Part shown: piece after piece, positions 15,817 through 23,515 of the stretch
Numbering within the stretch: the first letter of the stretch is position 1
How the letters are laid out: the number at the start of each line of letters is the position of its first letter
Assembly: GCA_025350105.1 (NCBI GenBank)
Contig: JANXYJ010000051.1
Span: forward strand, 1 to 47,331
Reading direction: 5' to 3'
DNA length: 47,331 bases
DNA from: Terriglobia bacterium
GTDB taxonomy: Bacteria; Acidobacteriota; Terriglobia; Bryobacterales; Bryobacteraceae
The notes under the pieces: model-generated
The model's input: only the letters and a program-made list of their open reading frames with translations
Told to the model about the DNA's origin: nothing
Databases searched by the model: none
Position numbers and translations under genes: made by a program

Positions 15817-16052
15817 TTTCCCCTTTCATGACTTTTTGTCACCCGCGGAACCTCGTGGTGTTGGTGCTTCGTATGTATAAGCGATGGGTTTCGCCGTGCC
15901 TTCCGTCCGCCTGCCGTTTTCATCCCACTTGTTCGGAGTACATGTTAGAAGCGGTACAGCGCCACGGCGTGCTGCGCGGAGTATGGATGGGCACCCGGCG
16001 GCTGGCTCGTTGCCATCCGTTTCATCAGGGAGGATTTGACCCGGTCCGGTAA
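15804..16052 (+). CDS. yidD: Membrane protein insertion efficiency factor
   Basis: An 82-residue UPF0161 protein. Diagnostic motifs are MYKRWVSPCLPSACRFHPTCSEYMLEA and RHGVLRGVWMGTRRLARCHPFHQGGFDPV, with the invariant cysteines (CxxxCxxxPTCSEY and RCHP). YidD aids membrane protein insertion together with YidC, whose gene follows after 46 bp. The start overlaps the rnpA stop, as in many genomes, so the two are likely coupled. Confidence 0.95.
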   Translation: MRSVISPFMTFCHPRNLVVLVLRMYKRWVSPCLPSACRFHPTCSEYMLEAVQRHGVLRGVWMGTRRLARCHPFHQGGFDPVR

Positions 16053-16098
16053 CCCGGATTGAGGTCTGAAGTATTCGCCGTATGAGAAAACAAACATC

Positions 16099-17829
16099 AT
16101 GAAAAAAGAAGAAATGTCGATGGAAGTGAGGCTGCTGCTGGCGTTCGGGCTGATGGGCCTGGTGCTATTGGCGAGCAATTTTTTCATGAAGCCGGTGCCG
16201 CCCGCGAATAAGCCCGCGGCTGTGGCCGCAGCCGATGGAAAGACGGGGGCCAGCGCAGCGGCCACCATTACTTCAGCCGCGACGACTGCGGCCGCCACTA
16301 CTGCGAAGGAAGCCGCCGCCACCAAAACCACCCCGCGCGCCGCTGGGGCCGCGAAACCAGTGGCCGGCGAAATCAAAGCAGCAAGCGAAGAAGCAATCAC
16401 GGTGGACACCAAATTTTTCCACGTGACGTTTTCCAATAAAGGCGCCGTGGCGCGGCAATGGATTCTGAAGGATTACACGGATCACAACGGGAAGCAGCTG
16501 GACGTCATCTACCAACCGGCGCTGGGGAAAGTTCCCGCGCCGTTCAGTTTAAATTTTCGCGAACGCGGCCCAACTGCGGATCCGAACGCGGTGTTGTACA
16601 AAACCACGCAGAGCGAGGACGGTTTGCAGTTGGCGTTTGAATACAGCGACGGCCACGCGGACATCAAAAAGACCTTTCAGTTTGGCCCGCAGAGCTACCT
16701 GGTAAAGATAACCAGCGAAGTAACGCAGGATGGCGCGCCGTTGGTGCACTCCCTGATGTGGCGCGGAGGTTTCGGCGATCCGTCGATTCAAAATCCTACG
16801 TCGCTGCAGCACGCCACCTATTACGACCAACCCAACAACAAGCTGCAGGCCAAAGTGGCCAAGGACGCCAAGGACGGTGCGCTGAACGCACGCGGCCAGT
16901 TCACTTTCGCGGGCATTGAGGACAGCTATTTCGCCGCGGCGTTGCTGCCCGAGGGCAAAACGGAACTGGACCAAACTACTTACGGCGACACGGTCCCCGA
17001 CAAGGACGGCAAAGATGAATTGCGGGTGGGCGCCGGCGTCAGCAGTGGAACCAGCAATGCGTTCTCCCTGTTCGTGGGCCCCAAAGACAACGACCTTTTG
17101 CGCAGAATTGACCCCAAACTGGAACAATTGGTGGACTGGGGATTTTTTGGCGTGATCGCCAAACCGCTATTTAACTGGTTGAACTGGACCAACGACCGTA
17201 TTTCCCACAACTACGGCTGGGCGATTGTGCTGGTGACGTTGGCTATCAACATGGTGCTGATGCCGCTGAAAATCAGCAGCATGAAGTCGTCCAAGAAGAT
17301 GCAGGCGTTGCAGCCGCAGATTAAGGTCATCAACGATAAATACAAAAACCTGTCGTTGAAGGACCCCAAAAAGGCCGATCAAAACCAGGAATTGATGGAC
17401 CTGTATAAGAAGAACGACGTCAACGTGGCAGGCGGCTGCGTACCCTTGCTGATTCAGTTGCCGTTCTTGTGGGCATTCTACAAAGTGTTGAGCGTGGCCA
17501 TTGAGATGCGCGGCGCGCACTGGCTGTGGGTAACGGATCTTTCGCAGCCGGAAACTCTGGCCATTCACATTTTGCCGCTGGTGATGACTGGCACCACCTT
17601 TATCTCGCAAAAAATGACGCCCAGCCCGGGCATGGACCCCAGCCAGCAAAAGATGATGATGTTCATGCCGCTGATGATGGGGTATATGTTCTATTTCGCT
17701 TCCTCTGGGCTCGTACTATATTGGTTAACTGGAAACGTGGTGGCGATTGCGCAGCAATGGGCTTTGAACAAATTCATGCCGAACGTGGAAGTGATTCCGG
17801 CGCCCAAGACCAACAAGAAGGGTAAGTAG
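16099..17829 (+). CDS. yidC: Membrane protein insertase
   Basis: A 576-residue YidC of the Gram-negative type. N-terminal membrane anchor (VRLLLAFGLMGLVLLASNFFM), an Ala/Thr-rich linker (about 35-95), the large periplasmic beta domain (about 100-330), then the conserved core with helices FGVIAKPLFNWLNWTND, NYGWAIVLVTLAINMVLMPL, the CPLLxQ-type helix GGCVPLLIQLPFLWAFYKVLSV, and MMMFMPLMMGYMFYFASSGLVLYWL. The conserved hydrophilic-groove Arg is not obvious in the short motif seen. It inserts proteins alone or with Sec. The presence of the periplasmic domain supports a diderm cell. It lies between yidD and khpB/jag. Confidence 0.97.
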   Translation: MKKEEMSMEVRLLLAFGLMGLVLLASNFFMKPVPPANKPAAVAAADGKTGASAAATITSAATTAAATTAKEAAATKTTPRAAGAAKPVAGEIKAASEEAITVDTKFFHVTFSNKGAVARQWILKDYTDHNGKQLDVIYQPALGKVPAPFSLNFRERGPTADPNAVLYKTTQSEDGLQLAFEYSDGHADIKKTFQFGPQSYLVKITSEVTQDGAPLVHSLMWRGGFGDPSIQNPTSLQHATYYDQPNNKLQAKVAKDAKDGALNARGQFTFAGIEDSYFAAALLPEGKTELDQTTYGDTVPDKDGKDELRVGAGVSSGTSNAFSLFVGPKDNDLLRRIDPKLEQLVDWGFFGVIAKPLFNWLNWTNDRISHNYGWAIVLVTLAINMVLMPLKISSMKSSKKMQALQPQIKVINDKYKNLSLKDPKKADQNQELMDLYKKNDVNVAGGCVPLLIQLPFLWAFYKVLSVAIEMRGAHWLWVTDLSQPETLAIHILPLVMTGTTFISQKMTPSPGMDPSQQKMMMFMPLMMGYMFYFASSGLVLYWLTGNVVAIAQQWALNKFMPNVEVIPAPKTNKKGK

Positions 17830-17866
17830 CTGCCGCTTCCGAAATGGAAGCGCTGGCAAGAAAAGA

Positions 17867-18550
17867 ATGGCCGTTAAAAAATACACAGTGGCCGAAACCG
17901 GCCCGCGCATTGAGCAGTTTCTGAAAATGGTGTTGGAACACGCCAAATTCTCTCTGGGCTACAAAGTCAGTGAAGGCGAAACGCCGCATCCGGATTTCGA
18001 AAACCCCGATATCTTGGTGCGCTTCAGCGGAACCGACGTGGATTTGCTGTTGGCCAATAAAGCCGAACTGCTGTTGGCGCTGGAACAGTTGACCATGGAA
18101 GCCATTGGCATGGCCAGCGAGGAACACTCGCGGATTTGTTTCGATGCCAACGACTATCGCATTCTGCGCATAGAAGAGTTGCGGGTGAGTGCGCTTACCG
18201 CCGCCGAACGCGTGAAGAAAACCCGGCAACCGTTTCACTTCAGCCCCATGAACAGCCGCGAACGGCGCATTCTGCACTTGTCGCTGCGCAATGAAACCGA
18301 TGTGCGCAGCGAAAGCGTGGGCGAAGGGCCGATCCGCCAAGTTGTGATTGTCCCGTCCGAAATGACGACGCTGCCCGAGCCGGTGCGCCCGCCGCGCCCC
18401 CGGCCGGAAGATGATGGCGGACGTCATGGTTCCAGAGGCGGTCCCGGCGGTTTTCGTGGACGTGACGATCGCGGACGCGGACCTGGCGGACCCCGGCGAG
18501 ACGGCCCTGGTGGTCCCCGACGTGATGGACCTGGCGGACGGCGGCCCTAA
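17867..18550 (+). CDS. KhpB/Jag-like RNA-binding protein (KH-R3H) with RG-rich tail
   Basis: A 227-residue protein in the normal Jag position between yidC and mnmE. The N-terminal Jag_N domain is missing; it begins near the KH-II region (TGPRIEQFLKMVLEHAKFSL, FSGTDVDLLLANKAELLLALEQLTMEAI), followed by an R3H-type segment (FSPMNSRERRILHLSLRNETDVRSESVGEGPIRQVVI). After about residue 168 comes a tail rich in Pro, Gly, Arg and Asp containing 24-bp repeats (GPGGPRRD units). Such RGG-like tails bind RNA and may promote condensates in eukaryotes; in Jag it is unusual. KhpB is a global RNA chaperone linked to cell wall control in Firmicutes; a role here is inferred from position. A 7-bp hairpin (18556-18573) follows the stop. 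Confidence 0.85.
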   Translation: MAVKKYTVAETGPRIEQFLKMVLEHAKFSLGYKVSEGETPHPDFENPDILVRFSGTDVDLLLANKAELLLALEQLTMEAIGMASEEHSRICFDANDYRILRIEELRVSALTAAERVKKTRQPFHFSPMNSRERRILHLSLRNETDVRSESVGEGPIRQVVIVPSEMTTLPEPVRPPRPRPEDDGGRHGSRGGPGGFRGRDDRGRGPGGPRRDGPGGPRRDGPGGRRP

Positions 18551-18555
18551 GTTGG

Positions 18556-18573
18556 CACCGGCGTTAGCCGGTG
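18556..18573. repeat. Hairpin CACCGGC-gtta-GCCGGTG between jag and mnmE
   Basis: A perfect 7-bp stem with a GTTA loop. It includes a GTG that could start mnmE upstream of the preferred ATG 18586. No T-run follows, so it is not a standard terminator. Confidence 0.5.
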
Positions 18574-18585
18574 AAAAGGCCGCTC

Positions 18586-20025
18586 ATGAAGACCCGCGAG
18601 ACCCCGATCCGCCGAACCATCGCCGCCATCTCCACTCCTCCGGGACGCGGCGGCATTGGCGTGCTGCGCCTATCGGGTGAAAACGCGCGCGGCATTTCCG
18701 AGGCAATCCTGCGCTTCCCCAGGAACTTTGTCTGGCAGACTTGGAACGCAGGCTTAGCCGAACTGAGCGACGCGCAAGGAATCGTTGATCACGTGATCGT
18801 CACCTACTTTGCCGCGCCGCGATCTTATACTGCTGAAGATGTCGTCGAAATTGCCTGCCACGGGGCACCCGTCGTTCTGCGCTTTGCGCTGGAAAAGGCC
18901 TGCGCCGCCGGTGCGCGTCTGGCCGAGCCCGGCGAGTTTACTCTGCGTGCGTACCTGAACGGCCGCATCGATTTGCCGCGCGCCGAGGCGGTTCGCGATT
19001 TGATCGAAGCCACCACGCTGTATCAGGCCCGCATCGCCGCGCAGCAAGTGGAAGGCTCCGTTTCAAGGCGCTTGCAGCCGGTGAAGGATCAGTTGGTGGA
19101 ATTGATCGCTTTGCTGGAAGCCGGTATTGATTTTGCCGAAGATGACATCAGTGTGGCGCCGCTCGAAGAAATTTTGCGCCGCGTGCAGCCGATACAATCA
19201 GCGATACAAACGCTGATCGCCAGCTTCGCTTACGGAAAACTGGTGCACGATGGTTTCACGCTGGCCATCGTTGGGAAACCGAACGTGGGCAAGAGCAGTT
19301 TGTTCAACCGGTTGCTGGGCCAAGACCGCGCAATTGTAACCGATGTCCCCGGCACCACGCGCGACCTGGTTTCCGAAACCGCTGACATCGAGGGCATTCC
19401 CGTGCGATTTGTGGATACCGCCGGCATCCGCCACAGCCGCGAGATGGTAGAAAAGTTGGGCATTGAACGCAGCCATCAAGCCATGGCGGACGCCGATCTG
19501 ACATTGCTGGTCATCGACGCTTCACAATTAGACGCCGCGTCACAATCAGAAGACGCGTCACAATCAGAAAACGCATCGCAGTCACAAGATGATGAGGACC
19601 ACGAACTTCTGCGCAAAGTCAGCCGGCAAGGGCGCCATCTGGTGATTGCGAATAAGAGCGATTTGATTGGGCAAATCGCTAATGAGACCGATTGGGGTTC
19701 GGCAGGCATGAACGCCCTGCCCGTTTCCGCGCTCACCGGCGCTGGCATCGATCAACTGAAACGCGCCATCATTGCCGCCATTGCACCAGAGGGGAGCATG
19801 GAACAAGCCGGCGGCTTCATCACCAGCTTGCGACACGAACAACTCTTGCGCGAAGCAAATGAAGCGCTGGCGCAAGCCGAACGCGCGGCCAACGTGGGCA
19901 TTCCGCACGAGATGTTGCTGCTGGATTTATACGCCGCACTGCGGCCCATCGACGCCATCACAGGTGCCACTACGGCCGACGATATTCTGAATCGCATTTT
20001 CTCCACCTTCTGCATTGGAAAATAG
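18586..20025 (+). CDS. mnmE: tRNA modification GTPase MnmE
   Basis: A 479-residue GTPase that, with MnmG, makes the cmnm5 group on wobble uridine 34. The N-terminal formyl-THF-binding domain begins [21 protein letters not shown] and has [20 protein letters not shown]. The G domain has G1 [14 protein letters not shown] (near residue 230), G3 DTAGIR and G4 NKSD. The protein ends with the invariant FCIGK (C-[IVL]-G-K), whose Cys is needed for activity. An insertion in the G domain (about 310-335) holds a run of 18-bp repeats (ASQSE units), absent from most homologues. ATG 18586 is chosen over a GTG at 18571, which lies in a hairpin. Last gene of the rpmH block; mnmG is not in the window. Confidence 0.96.
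   Translation: MKTRETPIRRTIAAISTPPGRGGIGVLRLSGENARGISEAILRFPRNFVWQTWNAGLAELSDAQGIVDHVIVTYFAAPRSYTAEDVVEIACHGAPVVLRFALEKACAAGARLAEPGEFTLRAYLNGRIDLPRAEAVRDLIEATTLYQARIAAQQVEGSVSRRLQPVKDQLVELIALLEAGIDFAEDDISVAPLEEILRRVQPIQSAIQTLIASFAYGKLVHDGFTLAIVGKPNVGKSSLFNRLLGQDRAIVTDVPGTTRDLVSETADIEGIPVRFVDTAGIRHSREMVEKLGIERSHQAMADADLTLLVIDASQLDAASQSEDASQSENASQSQDDEDHELLRKVSRQGRHLVIANKSDLIGQIANETDWGSAGMNALPVSALTGAGIDQLKRAIIAAIAPEGSMEQAGGFITSLRHEQLLREANEALAQAERAANVGIPHEMLLLDLYAALRPIDAITGATTADDILNRIFSTFCIGK
19516..19588 (+). repeat. In-frame 18-bp repeats inside mnmE
   Basis: Repeated GACGCGTCACAATCAGAA-like units encode DASQ-, [12 protein letters not shown]. They keep the reading frame and lie within a G-domain loop just after LLVIDASQ. 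Confidence 0.75.
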
Positions 20026-20032
20026 ATTCCCA

Positions 20033-20064
20033 AAGAATAGCCAGAGAAAAGAATAGCCAGAGAA
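20033..20064 (+). repeat. 16-bp tandem duplication between mnmE and the MATE gene
   Basis: AAGAATAGCCAGAGAA occurs twice in a row, starting about 20033 and 20049, with a third partial unit (AGAATAG) next to the start codon. It occupies most of the 46-bp gap and contains the AGAGAA that could serve as a weak ribosome-binding site. Confidence 0.6.
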
Positions 20065-20071
20065 TAGATTG

Positions 20072-21403
20072 ATGACCAGCCGAACCGAGCTGCGCGCCAT
20101 GTTCACGTTGGCCACCCCGCTGGTTTTATCGGAGTTGGGCTGGATGGCCATGGGTGTGGTGGACAGCATGTTTGTAGGCCGCCTGGGAGCCGAATCGCTG
20201 GGCGCCATCAGCCTGGGCACAACGGTTTTCTACACCGTTGCGATCATCGCCAGCGGCCTGTTGTTGGGCTTGGACACGCTGGTGGCGCAATCCTGGGGCG
20301 CGGGCGATCGCGCCGATGCGCGGCATTCGCTGGTGAATGGCATCTGGCTGGCGTTGCTGCTGGTCCCACTGGTGATGGGAGCAGTGTGGCTGAGTGTGCC
20401 GCTGCTGGCTACGTTTGGCGAAAACCCAGCGGTGCTGGGCGAAGGTGTGCGCTACATTCACGCGCTGATTTGGAGCGCCCCACCGCTGATGATCTTTTTC
20501 GCGCTGCGCCGCTATTTGCAATCCACCGACGCGGCCCGCGCCATTCTGTTTACGTTGGTAAGCGCGAATATCTTGAACGCCATCGGCAACTGGATTTTCG
20601 TCTACGGCAATTTCGGTGCCCCGCGCCTAGGCGCCGAAGGTGCCGGCTGGGCCACCTGCATTTCGCGCATCTATATGGCGGCCGCATTGGCGTTCGTCAT
20701 CTGGCAGGGCGATCATTCGGTGGCCCGCGTGCACTGGAACGCAGATGCGGCGCGCATTAAACAATTGCTGAAACTGGGACTGCCGGCGGCAGGGCAACTA
20801 GGCCTGGAAACGCTGGTGTTTGCGGCGGTTACCATGCTGGTGGGCAAGCTCAGCGCGGCTTCGTTGGCCGGGCACCAGATCGCACTCACCACCGTTTCGA
20901 TGACCTTCATGATGCCGTTGGGCATCAGTTCGGCGGCCGCGGTTTTGGTGGGACAAGCAGTGGGTAGACACGACCCACGCGGCGCGGCGCATTCTGGTTG
21001 GGCTGCGCTGGGCTTCGGTGCTATCGCGATGTCCGCCGCGGCGCTGGCGCTGTTGATTTTTCCGCGCGCGATCGCACGGCTGTTTACGCCCGATGCAGCG
21101 GTGATTGACGCGGCGATTCCATTGCTGCGCGTCGCCGCGTTCTTTCAACTTTTCGACGGCCTGCAAATTACGGCCACCGGTGCCCTGCGCGGCGCAGGCG
21201 ATACGCGCACACCGATGCTTTGCCATTTTGTTGGCTACTGGGTGATCGGACTGCCGTTCGGCGCTCTGTTGTGTTTCTATTTCGCGCAGGGCGCCGCCGG
21301 ACTTTGGATCGGGCTTTCCGCAGGCCTGGTGATCATAGGGACGGCTCTGTTGCTATTCTGGCGGCACGCGGCGCAAAAGCTGCAGATGCTTGTGCCACAC
21401 TGA
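20072..21403 (+). CDS. MATE family efflux transporter
   Basis: A 443-residue, 12-helix multidrug and toxin extrusion protein. First half has LATPLVLSELGWMAMGVVDSMFVGRLGAESLGAISLG, the family's N-terminal signature, then LLLGLDTLVAQSWGAGDR. The second half has AGQLGLETLVFAAVTMLVGKLSAASLAGHQIA and ISSAAAVLVGQAVGRHD. An FQLFDGLQITATGALRGAGDTRTPM block is typical of the NorM/DinF-like branch. It should export cationic drugs or metabolites in exchange for Na+ or H+. Start ATG 20072 (TTG 20069 adds one residue). It follows mnmE on the same strand and may share its transcript; a 34-bp gap separates it from the RlmI-like gene. Confidence 0.92.
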   Translation: MTSRTELRAMFTLATPLVLSELGWMAMGVVDSMFVGRLGAESLGAISLGTTVFYTVAIIASGLLLGLDTLVAQSWGAGDRADARHSLVNGIWLALLLVPLVMGAVWLSVPLLATFGENPAVLGEGVRYIHALIWSAPPLMIFFALRRYLQSTDAARAILFTLVSANILNAIGNWIFVYGNFGAPRLGAEGAGWATCISRIYMAAALAFVIWQGDHSVARVHWNADAARIKQLLKLGLPAAGQLGLETLVFAAVTMLVGKLSAASLAGHQIALTTVSMTFMMPLGISSAAAVLVGQAVGRHDPRGAAHSGWAALGFGAIAMSAAALALLIFPRAIARLFTPDAAVIDAAIPLLRVAAFFQLFDGLQITATGALRGAGDTRTPMLCHFVGYWVIGLPFGALLCFYFAQGAAGLWIGLSAGLVIIGTALLLFWRHAAQKLQMLVPH

Positions 21404-21437
21404 AGTCTTGCCCTCCCCTGCCTTCTCCGTCGCCGCA

Positions 21438-22589
21438 ATGAGTGTGATTCGCGTTAATCGGAAGGCCGCGGACCGTGCAGCGAGCGGCCATCCGTGGTTG
21501 TTTGCAAGTGACGTGGTGGATCGCGGAGAGGCCCAGCCCGGCGATGCCGTTCGTGTGCTCGATCACCGCGGCAAGTTGTTGGGAATTGCGCACTACAGCT
21601 CCACTTCGCAGATCACGCTGCGTTTACTCGCCATGCAAGCCCTGGAAATCGACAGGGCTTTCTACTGGCACCGCTTGAGTGCTGCGATCGCTCATCGCAA
21701 AATGGTGGCGCAAAATACAGACGCGTGCCGCATCGTATTTTCCGAAGCGGACTTACTGCCTGGTCTCATCGTCGATCGCTACGGTGACCATCTGGTGATC
21801 CAAACGCTGACCCAAGGGATGGACAAAGCGCGTGACGTGATTGTGGATTGTCTGCAGGAGTTGCTGACGCCCGCGGGCATCCTCGCCAGAAATGATGCCA
21901 GCGTTCGCCGCCTGGAAGGTTTGCCGCTCGAGACGCTGACGTTATCGGGCGAAATTCCAGAACGCGTTCACATCACCATGAATGGCCTGAAGCTGGAAGC
22001 CGATCTGCTGCACGGCCAAAAGACCGGCGTCTATTTAGACCAACGCGAGAACTATCTGGCGGCGCAGAGGTGGGCGAAGGGGCGTGTTCTTGATTGCTTT
22101 ACGTCCACGGGCGGATTCGCGTTGCACACCGCTGCCAACGCCGAATCGGTGGAGGCTATAGACTCTTCCGCTCCCGCATTGGCAACGGCGGAGGCCAATG
22201 CGCGCAACAACAGCATCGGCAACATTCAATTTCGCCAGGCCGACGTGTTTGAATTTCTTTCGGGAATCTCGCGCACGTATTCGATGGTCATCTTAGATCC
22301 ACCCGCTTTCGCCAAATCGCGCCGCGCGGTGGAAGACGCCGCGCGTGGCTACAAAGACATCAACCTGCGTGCGCTACGTCTGCTGGATCGCGGAGGAATT
22401 CTGGTGACATGTTCCTGTTCCCATCACATGAGTGAGGCAGCGCTGTTTGAGGTGATCGCCGAAGCCTCGCTGGACGCAGGTAAAACTCTGCGTGTGCTGG
22501 AACGCCGCACGCAAGCGGCCGACCATCCCATCTTGCTCACCGTGCCCGAAACGCTGTATCTGAAGTGTTTGATTTTGGAAGTTCTCTAA
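21438..22589 (+). CDS. rlmI: Class I SAM methyltransferase of the RlmI (PUA-type 23S rRNA m5C) family
   Basis: A 383-residue protein with N-terminal PUA domain (VIRVNRKAADRAASGHPWLFASDVVD; GDAVRVLDHRGKLLGIAHY) and the linking EEHE-like domain (GLIVDRYGDHLVIQTL). The catalytic domain has TGVYLDQRENY, motif I VLDCFTSTGGFALHTA, motif IV VILDPPAFAKSR, and the cysteine motif TCSCSHHM. E. coli RlmI methylates C1962 of 23S rRNA. The exact target here is inferred. The frame is open upstream to 21390, but ATG 21438 gives the normal N-terminus. It follows the MATE gene by 34 bp. Confidence 0.9.
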   Translation: MSVIRVNRKAADRAASGHPWLFASDVVDRGEAQPGDAVRVLDHRGKLLGIAHYSSTSQITLRLLAMQALEIDRAFYWHRLSAAIAHRKMVAQNTDACRIVFSEADLLPGLIVDRYGDHLVIQTLTQGMDKARDVIVDCLQELLTPAGILARNDASVRRLEGLPLETLTLSGEIPERVHITMNGLKLEADLLHGQKTGVYLDQRENYLAAQRWAKGRVLDCFTSTGGFALHTAANAESVEAIDSSAPALATAEANARNNSIGNIQFRQADVFEFLSGISRTYSMVILDPPAFAKSRRAVEDAARGYKDINLRALRLLDRGGILVTCSCSHHMSEAALFEVIAEASLDAGKTLRVLERRTQAADHPILLTVPETLYLKCLILEVL

Positions 22590-22590
22590 C

Positions 22591-22707
22591 CTGCGCCTTT
22601 TGCTTCCGCTGCTACTTCTGTTGCCCGCTTCATGCTTCGGACAAAAAGATCTGGGCCGCATTCGGTATTTCGTGGAGCGGAGTACGGCTTCCTGGATTTG
22701 GTTGTAG
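22591..22707 (+). pseudogene. Possible remnant of an exported protein (signal peptide fragment)
   Basis: Starting directly after rlmI, 38 codons read a signal-peptide-like run (LLLPLLLLLPASCFGQ), with an apparent lipobox-like cysteine, then KDLGRIRYFVERSTASWIWL and a stop. No ATG starts it; only CTG or TTG codons are available. The rest of the 318-bp gap to 22908 has no coding signal. It looks like the 5' stump of a lost secreted or lipoprotein gene; chance is the alternative. Confidence 0.3.
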
Positions 22708-22907
22708 ATGACGGACACATCACAGCCTAGTTTCTGAATGTGAACCTAAAGTCCCTGGAATCACCTGCGCTACGCAAAACGCGGTAATCAAAAACTTTTT
22801 TCACGTTCTTCGGAACCAAACGTCCGCCAGCCCGTATAGCTATTTGTAACCGGCGGAAGGGGATTGAAGCCGGTTCCAAAAATTCAAACACAGCGAGGAT
22901 TATGGTT

Positions 22908-23231
22908 ATGAAAATTGCAAAGCTATTGGTGTGTCTGGGCACCGTCGCGTTGGCGGTGGCCACGGCCGGCCCGCGTTATTTCGTGCATCTGTCGCAAACC
23001 GTGATGGTTTCCGGAACCGAACTGCAGCCGGGCGATTATCGCATGGAACTGACTGGCGATAAGGCGATGATTAAGGGCGGGAAGGCCTCCGTGGAAGCGC
23101 CGGTGAAGATGGAAGAAAACGGCAGCAAATTCTCCGACACCACCGTGCGTTACACCAACGCCGATGGCAAATATAAGTTGAGCGAAATTCGCCTGGGCGG
23201 GACCAAAACCAAAGTGGTTTTCGACAACTAA
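22908..23231 (+). CDS. Small exported protein of unknown function
   Basis: A 107-residue protein with signal peptide (IAKLLVCLGTVALAVATAGP) and a mature, beta-rich domain beginning RYFVHLSQTVMVSGTELQPGDYRMEL. The TELQPGDYRMELTGDKAMIKGGK pattern resembles the small secreted Acidobacteriota proteins with an '(L)PAGDYxvxvxg..v.f..g.k' motif. It has no cysteine in the mature part. Start is ATG 22908; a second ATG at 22902 lies two codons upstream, with a GAGGA element close by. Function unknown; it stands alone, followed by a hairpin. Confidence 0.7.
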   Translation: MKIAKLLVCLGTVALAVATAGPRYFVHLSQTVMVSGTELQPGDYRMELTGDKAMIKGGKASVEAPVKMEENGSKFSDTTVRYTNADGKYKLSEIRLGGTKTKVVFDN

Positions 23232-23274
23232 GCACCGGCGCTTCCGGAAACACCGTCAACCTGAATACTTTTCT

Positions 23275-23314
23275 GCGGCAAGCCCGGGCCCTTTGCGCTT
23301 CCAGGGCTTGCCGC
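23275..23314 (+). terminator. Hairpin with 11-bp perfect stem, probable terminator
   Basis: GCGGCAAGCCC (23275-23285) pairs with GGGCTTGCCGC (23304-23314) across an 18-base loop. A run of five T (23326-23330) follows 11 bases later, so it may be a terminator for the small exported-protein gene, though the T-run is not adjacent. About 185 bp more to 23515 hold no supported gene. Confidence 0.5.
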
Positions 23315-23515
23315 GATCACCGCCGTTTTTATGGCTGTGTGAAACTAAATCTGCTCTGATTCCCGCCAGTTAACCCGCTATCGCCGTTCCGCCCGCATCG
23401 CTTCGCGCCTTTCGAATCACAACTTAAGTAGATATCCATTTAATGGTGTACTGGTGCGTGCAAGGAGGTGCATCAAAAGAAGTTCAGCTTCACCGACAAA
23501 GGCCGCTGCCCGCTG

